From positions 40,516 to 104,515 of the forward strand of contig NZ_BPET01000010.1 of the NCBI RefSeq assembly GCF_019654915.1: a DNA stretch of 64,000 bases. Direction: 5' to 3'. Made by a program: the position numbers and the translations under genes. The stretch is from Shewanella sp. MBTL60-007 (GTDB lineage Bacteria; Pseudomonadota; Gammaproteobacteria; Enterobacterales; Shewanellaceae). Of the stretch, positions 27,016 through 36,209 are shown in pieces (the first letter of the stretch is position 1; each line of letters begins with the position of its first letter). The notes below the pieces were generated by a model. It had not been told where the DNA came from. It was given only the letters and a program-made list of their open reading frames with translations, and searched no databases.

Positions 27016-28806
27016 ATGAAAAACTTTAAAAAAGCAGTGTGTATCGCAACACTTCTTGGCTCAGCAGGCTTTATGTCTAACGCAATTGCTGCTGATAACT
27101 TGGCAGAATTCCATGGTGAAAACCAAGAGTGTGATAGCTGCCATATGCCAGACGGTGAGCTATCTAACGACAGCCTAACTTACGAGAACGCTCAGTGCGT
27201 ATCTTGCCACGGCACACTTGCTGAAGTTGCAGAAGAAACTAAGCATGAGCACTACAATGCCCATGAATCTCATTTCCCTGGCGATGTGGCTTGTACTTCT
27301 TGTCACAGCGCTCACGAAAAATCTATGGTTTACTGTGACTCTTGCCACAGCTTCGACTTTGACATGCCTTACACTAAGAAGTGGGAACGTCATGAGCCAA
27401 GCATCGATGAGTTACTAAAAGACAAGTCAGACCGCCAAGCGGCACTAGCTGCAGAGCCACGCGACACTGTTGACGTAGTGGTTGTTGGTTCTGGTGGTGC
27501 AGGTTTCTCTGCTGCGGTATCTGCTTTTGATCACGGCGCTAAAGTGATTCTAATTGAGAAAGAGCCTGTTATTGGTGGTAACGCTAAGTTAGCAGCAGGT
27601 GGTATGAACGCAGCTTGGACCGATCAGCAAAAAGCCAAAGGTATCAAAGACAGCGTTGAGTCTATGTACAAAGACACCATGAAAGGTGGTCGTGACTTAA
27701 ACGAGCCAGAGCTAGTAGAAGTATTGACTTCTCACTCTAAAGGTTCGGTAGATTGGTTAACTGCAATGGGCGCAGACCTTAACGACGTAGGTCGTATGGG
27801 TGGTGCTTCTGCTAACCGTTCACACCGTCCAACAGGTGGTGCGGGTGTAGGTGCTCATGTAATTCAAGTTCTTTACGATAACGCAGTTAAGCGCGATATC
27901 GATATGCGCATGAACACTCGTGGTATCGAAATCCTTAAAGACGACAAAGGCAACGTTAAAGGCCTACTCGTTAAAGGCATGTACAAGGGTTACTACTGGA
28001 TTAAAGCTGACGCAGTTATCCTAGCAACAGGTGGTTTTGCTAAGAACAATGAACGTGTTTCTAAGCTTGATCCTAAGCTAAAAGGCTTTATTTCTACTAA
28101 CCAACCAGGTGCAACGGGTGATGGTATCGACGTAGCAGGTAATGCTGGTGCAGCGATGACAGATCTACAGTACATCCAGGCTCACCCAACGCTATCTGTT
28201 AAAGGTGGTGTGATGGTAACTGAAGCGGTACGTGGTAACGGTGCAATCTTGGTTAACCGTGAAGGTAAGCGCTTCGTCAACGAAATCACGACACGTGATA
28301 AGGCTTCTGCAGCGATTCTGAAGCAAACAGGTAAGTCTGCGTTCCTAATCTTTGATGACTCTGTACGTAAGTCTCTAAGCAAGATTGATAAGTACATCGG
28401 TCTAGGTGTTGTTCCAAGTGCTGACTCGCTAGTTAAACTAGGTGAGAAGACTGGTATTGATGGTAAGAACTTAACTGAAGCTGTTGCGCGCTACAACAGC
28501 CAACTTAAGAGCGGTAAGGACACTGACTTTGGTCGTCCAAACCTACCTCGTGCCCTTAACGAAGGTAATTACTACGCAATCGAAGTGACTCCAGGTGTTC
28601 ACCACACTATGGGCGGCGTGAAGATTGACTCTAAAGCTGAAATCATGAACGCGAAGCAGCAGGTTATCCCAGGTCTATACGGCGCGGGTGAAGTGACTGG
28701 TGGTGTTCACGGTGCTAACCGTCTAGGTGGTAACGCTATCTCTGATATCGTCACCTTCGGTAGAATGGCTGGTGAGAACGCAGCTGAATACGCTAAGAAG
28801 CATTAA
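27016..28806 (+). CDS. fccA: Periplasmic flavocytochrome c3 fumarate reductase
   Basis: 596 aa. The signal peptide (1-25, ending AIA-A) directs export for heme attachment. Four CxxCH heme sites (39-43, 61-65, 93-97, 107-111) form the tetraheme domain. A flavoprotein domain follows, with the dinucleotide motif [14 protein letters not shown] (about 152-165) and the family stretches [29 protein letters not shown] and HTMGGVKID. This is the Shewanella-type soluble fumarate reductase, which takes electrons from CymA and reduces fumarate in the periplasm during anaerobic respiration. GAGGAAATGAG precedes the ATG. It is divergent from the two-component system, which may control it, and has its own terminator. 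Confidence 0.95.
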   Translation: MKNFKKAVCIATLLGSAGFMSNAIAADNLAEFHGENQECDSCHMPDGELSNDSLTYENAQCVSCHGTLAEVAEETKHEHYNAHESHFPGDVACTSCHSAHEKSMVYCDSCHSFDFDMPYTKKWERHEPSIDELLKDKSDRQAALAAEPRDTVDVVVVGSGGAGFSAAVSAFDHGAKVILIEKEPVIGGNAKLAAGGMNAAWTDQQKAKGIKDSVESMYKDTMKGGRDLNEPELVEVLTSHSKGSVDWLTAMGADLNDVGRMGGASANRSHRPTGGAGVGAHVIQVLYDNAVKRDIDMRMNTRGIEILKDDKGNVKGLLVKGMYKGYYWIKADAVILATGGFAKNNERVSKLDPKLKGFISTNQPGATGDGIDVAGNAGAAMTDLQYIQAHPTLSVKGGVMVTEAVRGNGAILVNREGKRFVNEITTRDKASAAILKQTGKSAFLIFDDSVRKSLSKIDKYIGLGVVPSADSLVKLGEKTGIDGKNLTEAVARYNSQLKSGKDTDFGRPNLPRALNEGNYYAIEVTPGVHHTMGGVKIDSKAEIMNAKQQVIPGLYGAGEVTGGVHGANRLGGNAISDIVTFGRMAGENAAEYAKKH

Positions 28807-28866
28807 TCTTAGATTGTTAGTTGGGGTTGGGATTTGAGTTAAGTTTCAGCCTCAGACTAAAAAAAA

Positions 28867-28901
28867 GCAAAAGCCTTTATCTTCGGATAAAGGCTTTTTT
28901 G
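28867..28901 (+). terminator. Intrinsic terminator after fccA
   Basis: AAAAGCCTTTAT and ATAAAGGCTTTT flank CTTCGG, followed by T residues. Confidence 0.9.
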
Positions 28902-28923
28902 TATCTGCAACTTTTGTGTTTAG

Positions 28924-29097
28924 TTAGACTTCGTCTAATAACTAAAGTTGTGAGCTTCCAGCTCATACAGCTACGGTCTATCGACCGAGAAAAGTCGTGG
29001 CGCTTCGTCCACACTCGAGGGCTAAGCAATCAAGCGGAGCTTGATTGCTTACAGGTGGGCGAAGCCCATAAATTATGATCAAACAAAGTTTGATCAT
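28924..29097. repeat. Array of six short palindromes, mostly 3-nt loops
   Basis: TTAGAC-TTC-GTCTAA (28924-28938), TGAGCT-TCC-AGCTCA (28951-28965), CGGTC-TATC-GACCG (28974-28987), a 13-bp stem TAAGCAATCAAGC around GGA (29023-29051), TGGGC-GAA-GCCCA (29056-29068) and ATGATCAAAC-AAA-GTTTGATCAT (29075-29097). All are perfect and their stems are unrelated. They fill the spacer between the fccA terminator and mltC, with no U-runs. Confidence 0.8.
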
Positions 29098-29180
29098 TAA
29101 AATGAAAATTTAGCCATCAGCTAACACGCAAGCAATTACCATTGTATAATCAAAACATACCAAACCTAACCCACTGATAA

Positions 29181-30230
29181 ATGTCTAAATACCTCTGCCA
29201 ACTCGTTATCATTTTCTGCAGCGTAATCGCAATAACACTTGCGAGCGGCGCCAAAGCTAACAGTAGTGAATTAGACCTGAGTGACTACGATGCCGATGTC
29301 GCGGCATTGCTACTGGAATATCAGGGGCAAGACTCTTACTCAAGACCAATCGTGCCATCGGTTTTGGTGTATAAAGACACTGAACAAGCCTCCACTTATG
29401 TCGACTTTAAACGAGGTTTGATCTTAGTAGAAACCCGCACTAAAGCGCAGCTTAAAGAGGCTGTGGTGCAAGTGCTGTTAACCCAGATCGACCCTACGGT
29501 TATCGACGCGCAAACCGCTGAGGACTTTGGCTTAATCAGCAAAAAGAAAAAGCCGTTCTTCTGGGGACAAGTACTCGATAGAGACGGTAAAGCGATTGAA
29601 TTTGAATGGCGCGCATCACGCTATGCCGATTACTTAGTCAGTAAGAGCAAACGCAGCAACTCGCGCTTTCAAGTGGCGATCCACATGGTGAAAGAGCACA
29701 CCACCATTGCTGGTAATAAGTATATTAATTACGCCCGCAATGCGAGTCGTAAACATGGTATTAGCACTGATTTGATCATGGCGATTATCGAGACAGAAAG
29801 CTCATTTAACCCATTGGCGCGCTCGCGCTCTAATGCGCTTGGGTTAATGCAAATTAAGGCAAATACCGCTGGCCGCGATTATTTCAGTATCATTCAGGGC
29901 TATAAACACACACCTTCATCGGCATATCTTTATGATCCGGCTAAAAATATTGAGGTAGGTACCGGTTACTTAAAGATCCTTTCAAGCCGCTACCTTAAGG
30001 GGATCACCCACCCTAAGAAACGTGAGTATGCAGTGATCTCAAGCTATAACGGCGGCGCGGGGAATCTCTGGAAAAGCCTAGACCCACGAGGCAATCGCAC
30101 CAAGGCCTTAGCGCGAATTAATAAGATGACGGTGAGCGAGTTTTATTGGTTTCTAACTAATCGCCATAACCGGGAAGAAACCCGTAACTACTTGAAAAAA
30201 GTCAGTAGTCGACAGAAGAAGTATCTGTAA
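29181..30230 (+). CDS. mltC: Membrane-bound lytic murein transglycosylase C-like
   Basis: 349 aa. The Sec signal peptide (about 1-26, ending AKA) has no lipobox Cys, unlike E. coli MltC, so it should be a soluble periplasmic enzyme or anchored otherwise. The N-terminal part matches the DUF3393 region of MltC. The SLT domain (about 185-345) has ETESSFNPLARSRSNALGLMQI with catalytic Glu206, and AVISSYNGGAGN. It cleaves peptidoglycan glycan strands with formation of 1,6-anhydroMurNAc ends. A terminator follows. Confidence 0.85.
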   Translation: MSKYLCQLVIIFCSVIAITLASGAKANSSELDLSDYDADVAALLLEYQGQDSYSRPIVPSVLVYKDTEQASTYVDFKRGLILVETRTKAQLKEAVVQVLLTQIDPTVIDAQTAEDFGLISKKKKPFFWGQVLDRDGKAIEFEWRASRYADYLVSKSKRSNSRFQVAIHMVKEHTTIAGNKYINYARNASRKHGISTDLIMAIIETESSFNPLARSRSNALGLMQIKANTAGRDYFSIIQGYKHTPSSAYLYDPAKNIEVGTGYLKILSSRYLKGITHPKKREYAVISSYNGGAGNLWKSLDPRGNRTKALARINKMTVSEFYWFLTNRHNREETRNYLKKVSSRQKKYL

Positions 30231-30248
30231 CCCGGCTTAACTTAATGT

Positions 30249-30278
30249 AAAACGATAGCCACAAGGCTATCGTTTTTG
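30249..30278. terminator. Terminator between mltC and the esterase-like gene
   Basis: AACGATAGCC and GGCTATCGTT around ACAA, with T-rich flanks on both strands; convergent genes on either side. Confidence 0.75.
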
Positions 30279-30311
30279 TTAGTAATTTCTATAGCGTCAG
30301 CAAGTAAGCCG

Positions 30312-31520
30312 TTAAAGCTTGCTCTGCTCTTTATACTTGGCCAACTTGTTAGTGTACTTATTTTGATAAAAAGGGTGATCGGTAATATCTAGCGCCAAAG
30401 CCTGATATTTTATTGCTAACTCTATTTCCCCCAGCTTGGCATAAGCGTTAGCAACTGCGTCATAGGCTATATAAGCTTTGGGATCGTCGCTAATCGCCAC
30501 CTTATAAACCTCGACAGCCTTACTTGGCTCAGTTTCAAGATAAGAATCGCCTAGCTTTAGCAATGAGCTGGTCGCAGGCACTTTAAAACCATATTTTTGC
30601 TCAGATAAAAACTGATAATGGGCCAAAATCGCCTCGGGTCCTTGCTTTGAAATCTCCGAGTCTGCCGCTAACACCTGATGGTAATCATCAAACAGCGCTT
30701 CAATACCATAAGCCGCGGCAAGCAGGGGTTGGGTCATATAGTAGCTACCGTCAAAACGCTTAATTCGATAGTCTAACGTCTCGTTGGCGTTGGCTTTGAT
30801 TATGGCCTCCATCTGTGAAAAGGATTCGAGTTGGCGTTGCTCATAGCCGCTGTCACTGGTACTCATAAACAAGAATCGCTGTTTGCCCTGCATAGCAGCA
30901 AGCTTTTTGGGGGCGTCTTTTATGACATAAGCAAAGTCTTTGCTGAGTACAGGGCTTGCCACAAAGTAAGCGTTGAACAGGCTGGGGCGATTAATCAGGG
31001 TATAGAGCCCAAGGCCAGCATCTCCCACGAAGCCGTTTAAGATGCGAAAGCCATTAGTGCGATACTTTTTATCGATAGCAGGCAGCAGATCTTGTTCAAA
31101 ATAATCTAGCAGCTTTTGATTGCCCCGCTGCTCAATGGCCAAGGTTTTTAGTTCACCTAAGCCTTGGTGCCCATCTGGCGCAGTGACAATAATGGTTTCT
31201 AACCAGGGCCATTCACCGTTATGGCTCATCCAGTCATGCATACCTGCCAGCAAGGCTTGGCTTCTTGGGTGTAACCCAACAAGAACCACATATTGTTTAT
31301 TTGGTTTTTTGCCGTAGCTGGCTGGCAGTGTCACCTTAAACTCAGCAGGCGCTATCGAATCTGAGGTGACGGTTAATGACTCTAACGTTAAGCCCATAAC
31401 ATTTGCCTTGGCATCTGTTTTGGCATCGAGCTTATCGGTCTCTTTTGCGTTGACATAACCGCTAGCCAAGCCTAAGTTCACGCTTAAGAGCAAGCAAGCC
31501 ATCGCGAGTATTCTAATCAT
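30312..31520 (-). CDS. Esterase-D-like exported protein with C-terminal TPR-like region; nucleophile motif lost
   Basis: 402 aa. I start it at the ATG at 31520, which follows GGGAGAG and begins a signal peptide (about 1-25); an upstream ATG at 31634 would place 38 residues before it. The middle part follows the esterase D fold (YVVLVGLHPR, IIVTAPDG, LLPAIDKKYR, then RPSLFNAYFVASPVL). Where the family has G-x-S-x-G-G, this protein reads NGFVGDAG (about 31020-31045 in DNA), so the catalytic serine is missing. The C-terminal about 100 residues (GDSYLETEPSKAVEVYKVAI, AYDAVANAYAKLGEIELAIKYQ) look like TPR repeats. It is probably a non-catalytic periplasmic protein. Confidence 0.7.
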   Translation of the reverse strand: MIRILAMACLLLSVNLGLASGYVNAKETDKLDAKTDAKANVMGLTLESLTVTSDSIAPAEFKVTLPASYGKKPNKQYVVLVGLHPRSQALLAGMHDWMSHNGEWPWLETIIVTAPDGHQGLGELKTLAIEQRGNQKLLDYFEQDLLPAIDKKYRTNGFRILNGFVGDAGLGLYTLINRPSLFNAYFVASPVLSKDFAYVIKDAPKKLAAMQGKQRFLFMSTSDSGYEQRQLESFSQMEAIIKANANETLDYRIKRFDGSYYMTQPLLAAAYGIEALFDDYHQVLAADSEISKQGPEAILAHYQFLSEQKYGFKVPATSSLLKLGDSYLETEPSKAVEVYKVAISDDPKAYIAYDAVANAYAKLGEIELAIKYQALALDITDHPFYQNKYTNKLAKYKEQSKL

Positions 31521-31846
31521 CTGTCTCTCCCTGAACGTTATCCTTTTAACCCTTGAGCCAATCCATGTCCCTAGATATAGGCATCGATTAGTTAAGTGAG
31601 TGATGAACTTAACAGCTGAGTATAAATAGAACAACTTTATAGGCGCTCAACGCTGCCTTTAACTAGGTACTGCAGTTAATCAACGAGTTATTATCGAGGC
31701 CAAAGCATCCAAAAAACGATAAAACTGAAAATTTAGTACGAACACTAGCGCGATTAGACTAGCCAAAGCAGCCAATTCAGCTTAGGATCTGAGCAATAAA
31801 CCGATCTCGACTACATGTTATACACATTGCGGAGTAACTAAACATT
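31521..31846. other. Divergent promoter region, esterase-like gene and mtnC
   Basis: 326 bp without a supported gene. GTTATACACATTGC near 31818 could supply a -10 element for mtnC. No operator is evident. Confidence 0.35.
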
Positions 31847-32524
31847 ATGGGTATCAGAGCCATCGTCGTTGATACAGCCGGTACGACTACCGACCTTAAC
31901 TTTATTGAGGATATTCTCTTTCCTTATTCAGCTAAGGCCTTACCCGCTTTTCTAGAAGAAAATCAACATAATGTACTCGTAGAGAACTGTATTTGCGATG
32001 TGCAAGATATCGCACTCGAGCCTGATGCCGATCTTGCTCGTGTCACTGAAATTTTACTGCAGTGGATTAAAGAAGATCGTAAAGCCACGCCACTGAAAAC
32101 CATTCAAGGTTTGATCTGGAAGCAGGGTTACGCTAACGGTGAGTTTAAGGGGCATATCTTCCCTGACTTTATCGAAGCATTAGATGGTTACAAGCAGCAA
32201 GGCTTACGAGTTTATAGCTTCTCATCAGGTTCAGTAGAAGCGCAAAAGCTATTGTTTAGCCACAGTGATGCAGGCGATTTAAATGATAAGTTTAATGGCC
32301 ACTTTGATACTCGCACTGGCAACAAGCTTTTCAAGCAAGCTTACTGCAATATCGTTAACACCATCAGCTTAAGCCCTAAGCAAATCCTGTTCGTTTCTGA
32401 CGTGCTAGAAGAGTTGAAGGCGGCCAGTGAGGCAGGCTTAAACGTGGTACAGATGGTTCGTGATAACAACCAGCGTACAGGCGACTTTAAGACCATCAGC
32501 AGCTTCGCAGAATTAAGTATTTAA
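31847..32524 (+). CDS. mtnC: Acireductone synthase / enolase-phosphatase E1
   Basis: 225 aa HAD-family enzyme of the methionine salvage pathway. It enolises and dephosphorylates 2,3-diketo-5-methylthiopentyl-1-phosphate. Motifs: [11 protein letters not shown] at the N-terminus, [14 protein letters not shown] (motif II), [12 protein letters not shown] and [14 protein letters not shown] (motif IV). Motif I reads D9-T-A11, whereas most E1 enzymes have D-I-E; the second acidic residue is replaced by Ala. Overall similarity to Shewanella MtnC is strong, so I keep the name. No other mtn genes are nearby. Confidence 0.88.
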   Translation: MGIRAIVVDTAGTTTDLNFIEDILFPYSAKALPAFLEENQHNVLVENCICDVQDIALEPDADLARVTEILLQWIKEDRKATPLKTIQGLIWKQGYANGEFKGHIFPDFIEALDGYKQQGLRVYSFSSGSVEAQKLLFSHSDAGDLNDKFNGHFDTRTGNKLFKQAYCNIVNTISLSPKQILFVSDVLEELKAASEAGLNVVQMVRDNNQRTGDFKTISSFAELSI

Positions 32525-32539
32525 GCTGCTGCTGAGGGT

Positions 32540-32572
32540 AAAAAAGGCATTCATTTGAATGCCTTTTTTGTA
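32540..32572 (+). terminator. Intrinsic terminator after mtnC
   Basis: AAAAAAGGCATTCA and TGAATGCCTTTTTT form a perfect stem with a short loop and T-run. Confidence 0.9.
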
Positions 32573-32706
32573 TCCATCGCCGCTGCAATAGGCATAGCAA
32601 CCTCCTCACCATAATACTCTCACTTGTTGCTGCTACGGCATGCTGTTATGCTGAGCAAAAGTTAAACACTCGTTTAAATAACCACATCAATCAAGTAGAG
32701 ATCATT

Positions 32707-33135
32707 ATGGACAAGTTTCTCGAGCAATACCCCATCAACACCCAAATAGTCGTGGCTTGGGGCGAAATGGATGCCCTACAACACGTCAACAATGTGGTTT
32801 ATTTCCGTTACTTTGAAACCGCCCGTATCGATTTTTTCAATCAAATTAACTTACTCGACGAGCTGCAAACCACGGCTGTTGGCCCGGTTATAAGCGAAAA
32901 CCAAGCGCGCTATAAGCGCCCCGTTACCTTTCCCGACACCCTAACGGTAGGCGTCAGCATTAGTGACATTAAAGATGACCGGTTTATGATGCATTACAGC
33001 GTCTATAGCCAAGCTCAGCAGGCGGTGACCACTTTAGGCTCGTCGCAAGTGGTGATGTTTAACTTTAAAACAGGGCAAAAAGCTAAGCTAACACCAGCGT
33101 TAATCGACGCACTAAAAACTTATGAGCAGGCCTAA
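32707..33135 (+). CDS. Acyl-CoA thioesterase, 4HBT hotdog family
   Basis: 142 aa single hotdog domain. The family segment WGEMDALQHVNNVVYFRYFETARIDFF carries the Asp used in 4-hydroxybenzoyl-CoA/YbgC-type thioesterases. It hydrolyses acyl-CoA thioesters in the cytoplasm; chain length is not predictable. A GNAT-like gene follows by 21 nt, and a second thioesterase of the same family lies on the other strand nearby. Confidence 0.85.
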   Translation: MDKFLEQYPINTQIVVAWGEMDALQHVNNVVYFRYFETARIDFFNQINLLDELQTTAVGPVISENQARYKRPVTFPDTLTVGVSISDIKDDRFMMHYSVYSQAQQAVTTLGSSQVVMFNFKTGQKAKLTPALIDALKTYEQA

Positions 33136-33156
33136 GTAACAATGGAGCGGAGGTTT

Positions 33157-33432
33157 ATGAATGAAGTGATTCATCTAAGCGATGAATGCCGTTTTGTAAT
33201 TAATCTGGATGACACCCAAGCTGTTCTGTCCTATGAGCTTTATGACGAACAGGCTATCGCGACCTCATCGAATCGGCGCTGTAACTTTAATAACACCTAT
33301 GTGCCACCTAAGCTTCGGGGAAAAGGGTTAGCAGAACAGTTAGTCCGTCATGGCCTCAAATGGGCCAAAACTGAGGGCTTTGAAATTGAAGCGAGCTGCT
33401 GGTATGTGCAGAAGTTTTTAAGCAACACCTAA
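33157..33432 (+). CDS. Small GNAT-like N-acetyltransferase (YjdJ-type)
   Basis: 91 aa. I chose the ATG at 33157 because GGAGCGGAGG lies 3-4 nt before it; an ATG at 33142 would leave no room. The core NNTYVPPKLRGKGLAEQLVRHGLKWAKTEGFEIEASCWYVQKFL is the acetyl-CoA-binding part of minimal GNAT domains (RGKGLAEQLV is the pyrophosphate loop). The substrate is unknown. Likely cotranscribed with the thioesterase before it. Confidence 0.75.
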   Translation: MNEVIHLSDECRFVINLDDTQAVLSYELYDEQAIATSSNRRCNFNNTYVPPKLRGKGLAEQLVRHGLKWAKTEGFEIEASCWYVQKFLSNT

Positions 33433-33469
33433 CAGCTCATACGATGGCATATTGGTTATTCACCAGTAG

Positions 33470-33874
33470 CTACTCACCAGTAAGCAGTGCCAATTGCGCT
33501 CGAATACTCTCGCTCAATGGCTGACTCTTTTCGGTAGCGTAATCATAATGCACCATAGTCGTCTGCGCTTCGGCGGTCTTCTTGCCGTTCTGCCAGCAGC
33601 TTTGGGTTAACTCAAAGCTACTATTACCAATACGACTAACCCAAGTCTTGACCGTGATATCGCTGGCAAAATAGGTTGGCGCATTAAAGGCGATAGTGAA
33701 ACCCGCCACAATCAGGTTCCACTTAGAGAGATCTTGCGTGGGGTTAAAAATCTTAAAAATCGGCTCACGGGCCGCCTCGAACCATACTGGGATCACCGTA
33801 TTATTGATATGACCTAGGGCGTCGGTTTCACAAAATCGTGGCTGTAGGGTTAAGCTAAATGCAGTCTCTTGCAC
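33470..33874 (-). CDS. Acyl-CoA thioesterase, 4HBT hotdog family
   Basis: 134 aa hotdog protein with FCETDALGHINNTVIPVWFEAAREPIF, the Asp-containing catalytic segment. Similar in type to the one at 32707 but clearly diverged. It lies before a long-chain acyl-CoA synthetase gene, fitting fatty acyl-CoA turnover. It is convergent with the GNAT gene. Confidence 0.83.
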   Translation of the reverse strand: MQETAFSLTLQPRFCETDALGHINNTVIPVWFEAAREPIFKIFNPTQDLSKWNLIVAGFTIAFNAPTYFASDITVKTWVSRIGNSSFELTQSCWQNGKKTAEAQTTMVHYDYATEKSQPLSESIRAQLALLTGE

Positions 33875-34073
33875 GCTAGACTTCCTTATTGTTATTGCTT
33901 TCGTTATGGGAGTTTATCGGCACCATTGTACCGATAAATAGCAGGCTTAGAAGAGCTGCAATACAATTGATACTAACGCTGCCGGCATAACTTTTCTGAC
34001 CGCCAGTGATGATGGGAATACCAATAAATATAGAATCCACCATATGAAGAAGGTGGTTTAAGGCAGAAAAACA

Positions 34074-34101
34074 AAAAAGGCACGCTAATGCGTGCCTTTA
34101 T
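34074..34101 (-). terminator. Intrinsic terminator of the acyl-CoA synthetase gene
   Basis: AAGGCACGC and GCGTGCCTT flank a TAAT loop; on the minus strand a T-run follows. Confidence 0.8.
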
Positions 34102-34121
34102 AATATCGATTTGAAGCTCGC

Positions 34122-35918
34122 TTAGCGGCTGTACATTTTATCGATTTCACGAGCGTACTTGTTGTAAATCACCTTACGACGCAACTTCATCGTCGGGGTG
34201 ATTAGACCCGCCTCCATCGAGAACGCATCCGGTAACAAGGTAAACTTCTTAATCTTCTCAAAGCCTGCGAGCTCGCTTTGTAAGGTCTTAAGACGTTGCT
34301 CAAAGTGCTCTACTACGTGAGTGTGACGCAATAAATCCAGCTGTGTTTCGTAGTGTACGCCCTTCTCTTTTGCCCAAGCTTCTAATGATTCGAAAGCCGG
34401 TACAATCAAAGCCGTCACATAATTACGTGCATCGGCAATAATCGCTACCTGCTCGATGAACGGGCAACAACCCACTTTACCTTCGACACGTTGCGGCGCG
34501 ATATACTTACCGTTTGAGGTCTTCATCAGCTCTTTAATACGGTCGGTAATAAACAGGTTACCATTTTCATCGATACGGCCAGCATCGCCAGTCTTCAACC
34601 AACCATCTTCGAAAGTTTCAGCCGTTTCTTCTGGACGATTGAAGTAACCGCGCATCACGGTATCGCCGCGAACCATAATTTCGTTGTCTTTACCTAACTT
34701 GATCTCCACTTCTGGGATCGCCTGACCATTAGAGCCTGGTACACGGTTAGCTAAGGTGTTACAGGTCGCAGTCGCCGTGGTTTCAGTCATGCCGTAACCA
34801 CACAGTACTGGCACGTCGATGCTTTGGAAGAACGCACTTACATTGGGATCGAGTGCTGCGCCACCACAAGGCATAAATTTAAGACGTCCACCTAGAACCT
34901 GCTTTAACTTACTAAAAACCAGCTTGTCGGCTAATTTCCACTGTAAGCTTAGGCCCAAAGACGCCTTATGACGACCTTGACCCACTTCAGACTGCTTGTG
35001 GCCGACAGACATCGCCCAGGTAAACATCTTTTGGCGCATCTCTGGCGCCTTGATCACCTTGTCTTGTACTGCACTATATACCTTCTCTAGGAAGCGTGGC
35101 ACAACACACAACGTATGAGGACGAACCTGAACAATCGCCTCTTTAACCGCCATTGGGTTAGACAAGTAAACGTTATGGCCACCACGGGATAAAACGTAGA
35201 AGCTCCAACCACGCTCAAATACGTGACTCAAAGGCAAGAATGCCAATGACACATCACCCGGCGTGAAAGGTAAGAAGTTGTCGTGCTGACGCACCATAGA
35301 CGCAATGTTGCGATAATCCAACATTACACCTTTAGGATCACCTGTGGTGCCCGAGGTGTAGATAAGCGTAAGCAGATCATCAAGATCCTTATCGTTTAAG
35401 CGCTTCTCAAGCTCAGAATCTGCCGCACTATCGACTTCACGCGCTAACAGGTCGTCTAGATAAAAGTGGTTTTCTAGATCTTGCAGTTCAACAGACTTGT
35501 CGAATACTACGATACGCGTCAGGCTGTCACACTGGGCGACGAGCTCACACGCCATCGTGTATTGCTCTTTATCGCCAACGAAGATCAACTTTGCTTCAGC
35601 ATCGTTAACTATGTAAGCAGCTTGTTCAATTGTGCTAGTCGGATAGATAGGCACAACAACGGCTTTTGCCTTCAATAGGCCTAAATCGGCACAGGTCCAC
35701 TGCGGACAGTTCTGCGACAAAATGATTGCGCGGTCTTGTGACTCAATACCAAACTGAATCAACACTCGTGCAATGTTTGAGGTGATGGTGTCAAATTGAG
35801 TCCAGCTCACTTGATGCCAAGGCGCTGCAGTTTCGAAGCCTTCGAGTGCAGTCGCATCGCCAAGTGCTTGGCTCTGTTGCTGTATTAATCGTACTACGTG
35901 ATATTGCTCGAGCGACAT
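34122..35918 (-). CDS. Long-chain fatty acid--CoA ligase (AMP-forming)
   Basis: 598 aa from the ATG at 35918; an ATG at 36023 would add 35 residues with no family match. AMP-binding motif LTLIYTSGTTGDPKGVMLDY, followed by LPLSHVFERGWSFYVLSRG, GYGMTETTATATCN and GDAGRIDENGNLFITDRIKELMKTSNGKYIAPQ with the catalytic Lys region. It resembles the FAA1/FadD15 class of AMP ligases, which activate long-chain fatty acids to acyl-CoA at the membrane. AAGGTAG precedes the start. Confidence 0.9.
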   Translation of the reverse strand: MSLEQYHVVRLIQQQSQALGDATALEGFETAAPWHQVSWTQFDTITSNIARVLIQFGIESQDRAIILSQNCPQWTCADLGLLKAKAVVVPIYPTSTIEQAAYIVNDAEAKLIFVGDKEQYTMACELVAQCDSLTRIVVFDKSVELQDLENHFYLDDLLAREVDSAADSELEKRLNDKDLDDLLTLIYTSGTTGDPKGVMLDYRNIASMVRQHDNFLPFTPGDVSLAFLPLSHVFERGWSFYVLSRGGHNVYLSNPMAVKEAIVQVRPHTLCVVPRFLEKVYSAVQDKVIKAPEMRQKMFTWAMSVGHKQSEVGQGRHKASLGLSLQWKLADKLVFSKLKQVLGGRLKFMPCGGAALDPNVSAFFQSIDVPVLCGYGMTETTATATCNTLANRVPGSNGQAIPEVEIKLGKDNEIMVRGDTVMRGYFNRPEETAETFEDGWLKTGDAGRIDENGNLFITDRIKELMKTSNGKYIAPQRVEGKVGCCPFIEQVAIIADARNYVTALIVPAFESLEAWAKEKGVHYETQLDLLRHTHVVEHFEQRLKTLQSELAGFEKIKKFTLLPDAFSMEAGLITPTMKLRRKVIYNKYAREIDKMYSR

Positions 35919-36022
35919 AAAATAGCTACCTTTTAGCTTACAAGTGTTCCGCTTTGACGCAAGTTTACTCGAAGATACTCTAAACACTAAGAGTTTTTGC
36001 TCTATTTCTGTTAACTCAGACA

Positions 36023-36063
36023 CAAAAAAAGACTGCTCTGATTAGGGAACAGCCTTTATTTAA
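36023..36063 (-). terminator. Terminator of the YtrA-type ABC operon
   Basis: On the minus strand AAGGCTGTTC and GAGCAGTCTT pair with GU wobbles and are followed by seven T. Confidence 0.65.
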
Positions 36064-36209
36064 CAAGAACTATCTTAAGCTAAGTATCTTAATTAAAACA
36101 GAAATATTTCGTTAACATGTGTACGTATTTCCTGCGATTTCTGCGACAAAATAAAGATTAAACTTTAACCATCTGCCGAGGTTTACACTAACTAATTGCA
36201 ATTTTACTG

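Noticed and set aside
28821..29078. 85-aa plus-strand ORF after fccA
   Set aside because: Runs through the fccA terminator and the palindrome array; no ribosome-binding site or protein-like composition.
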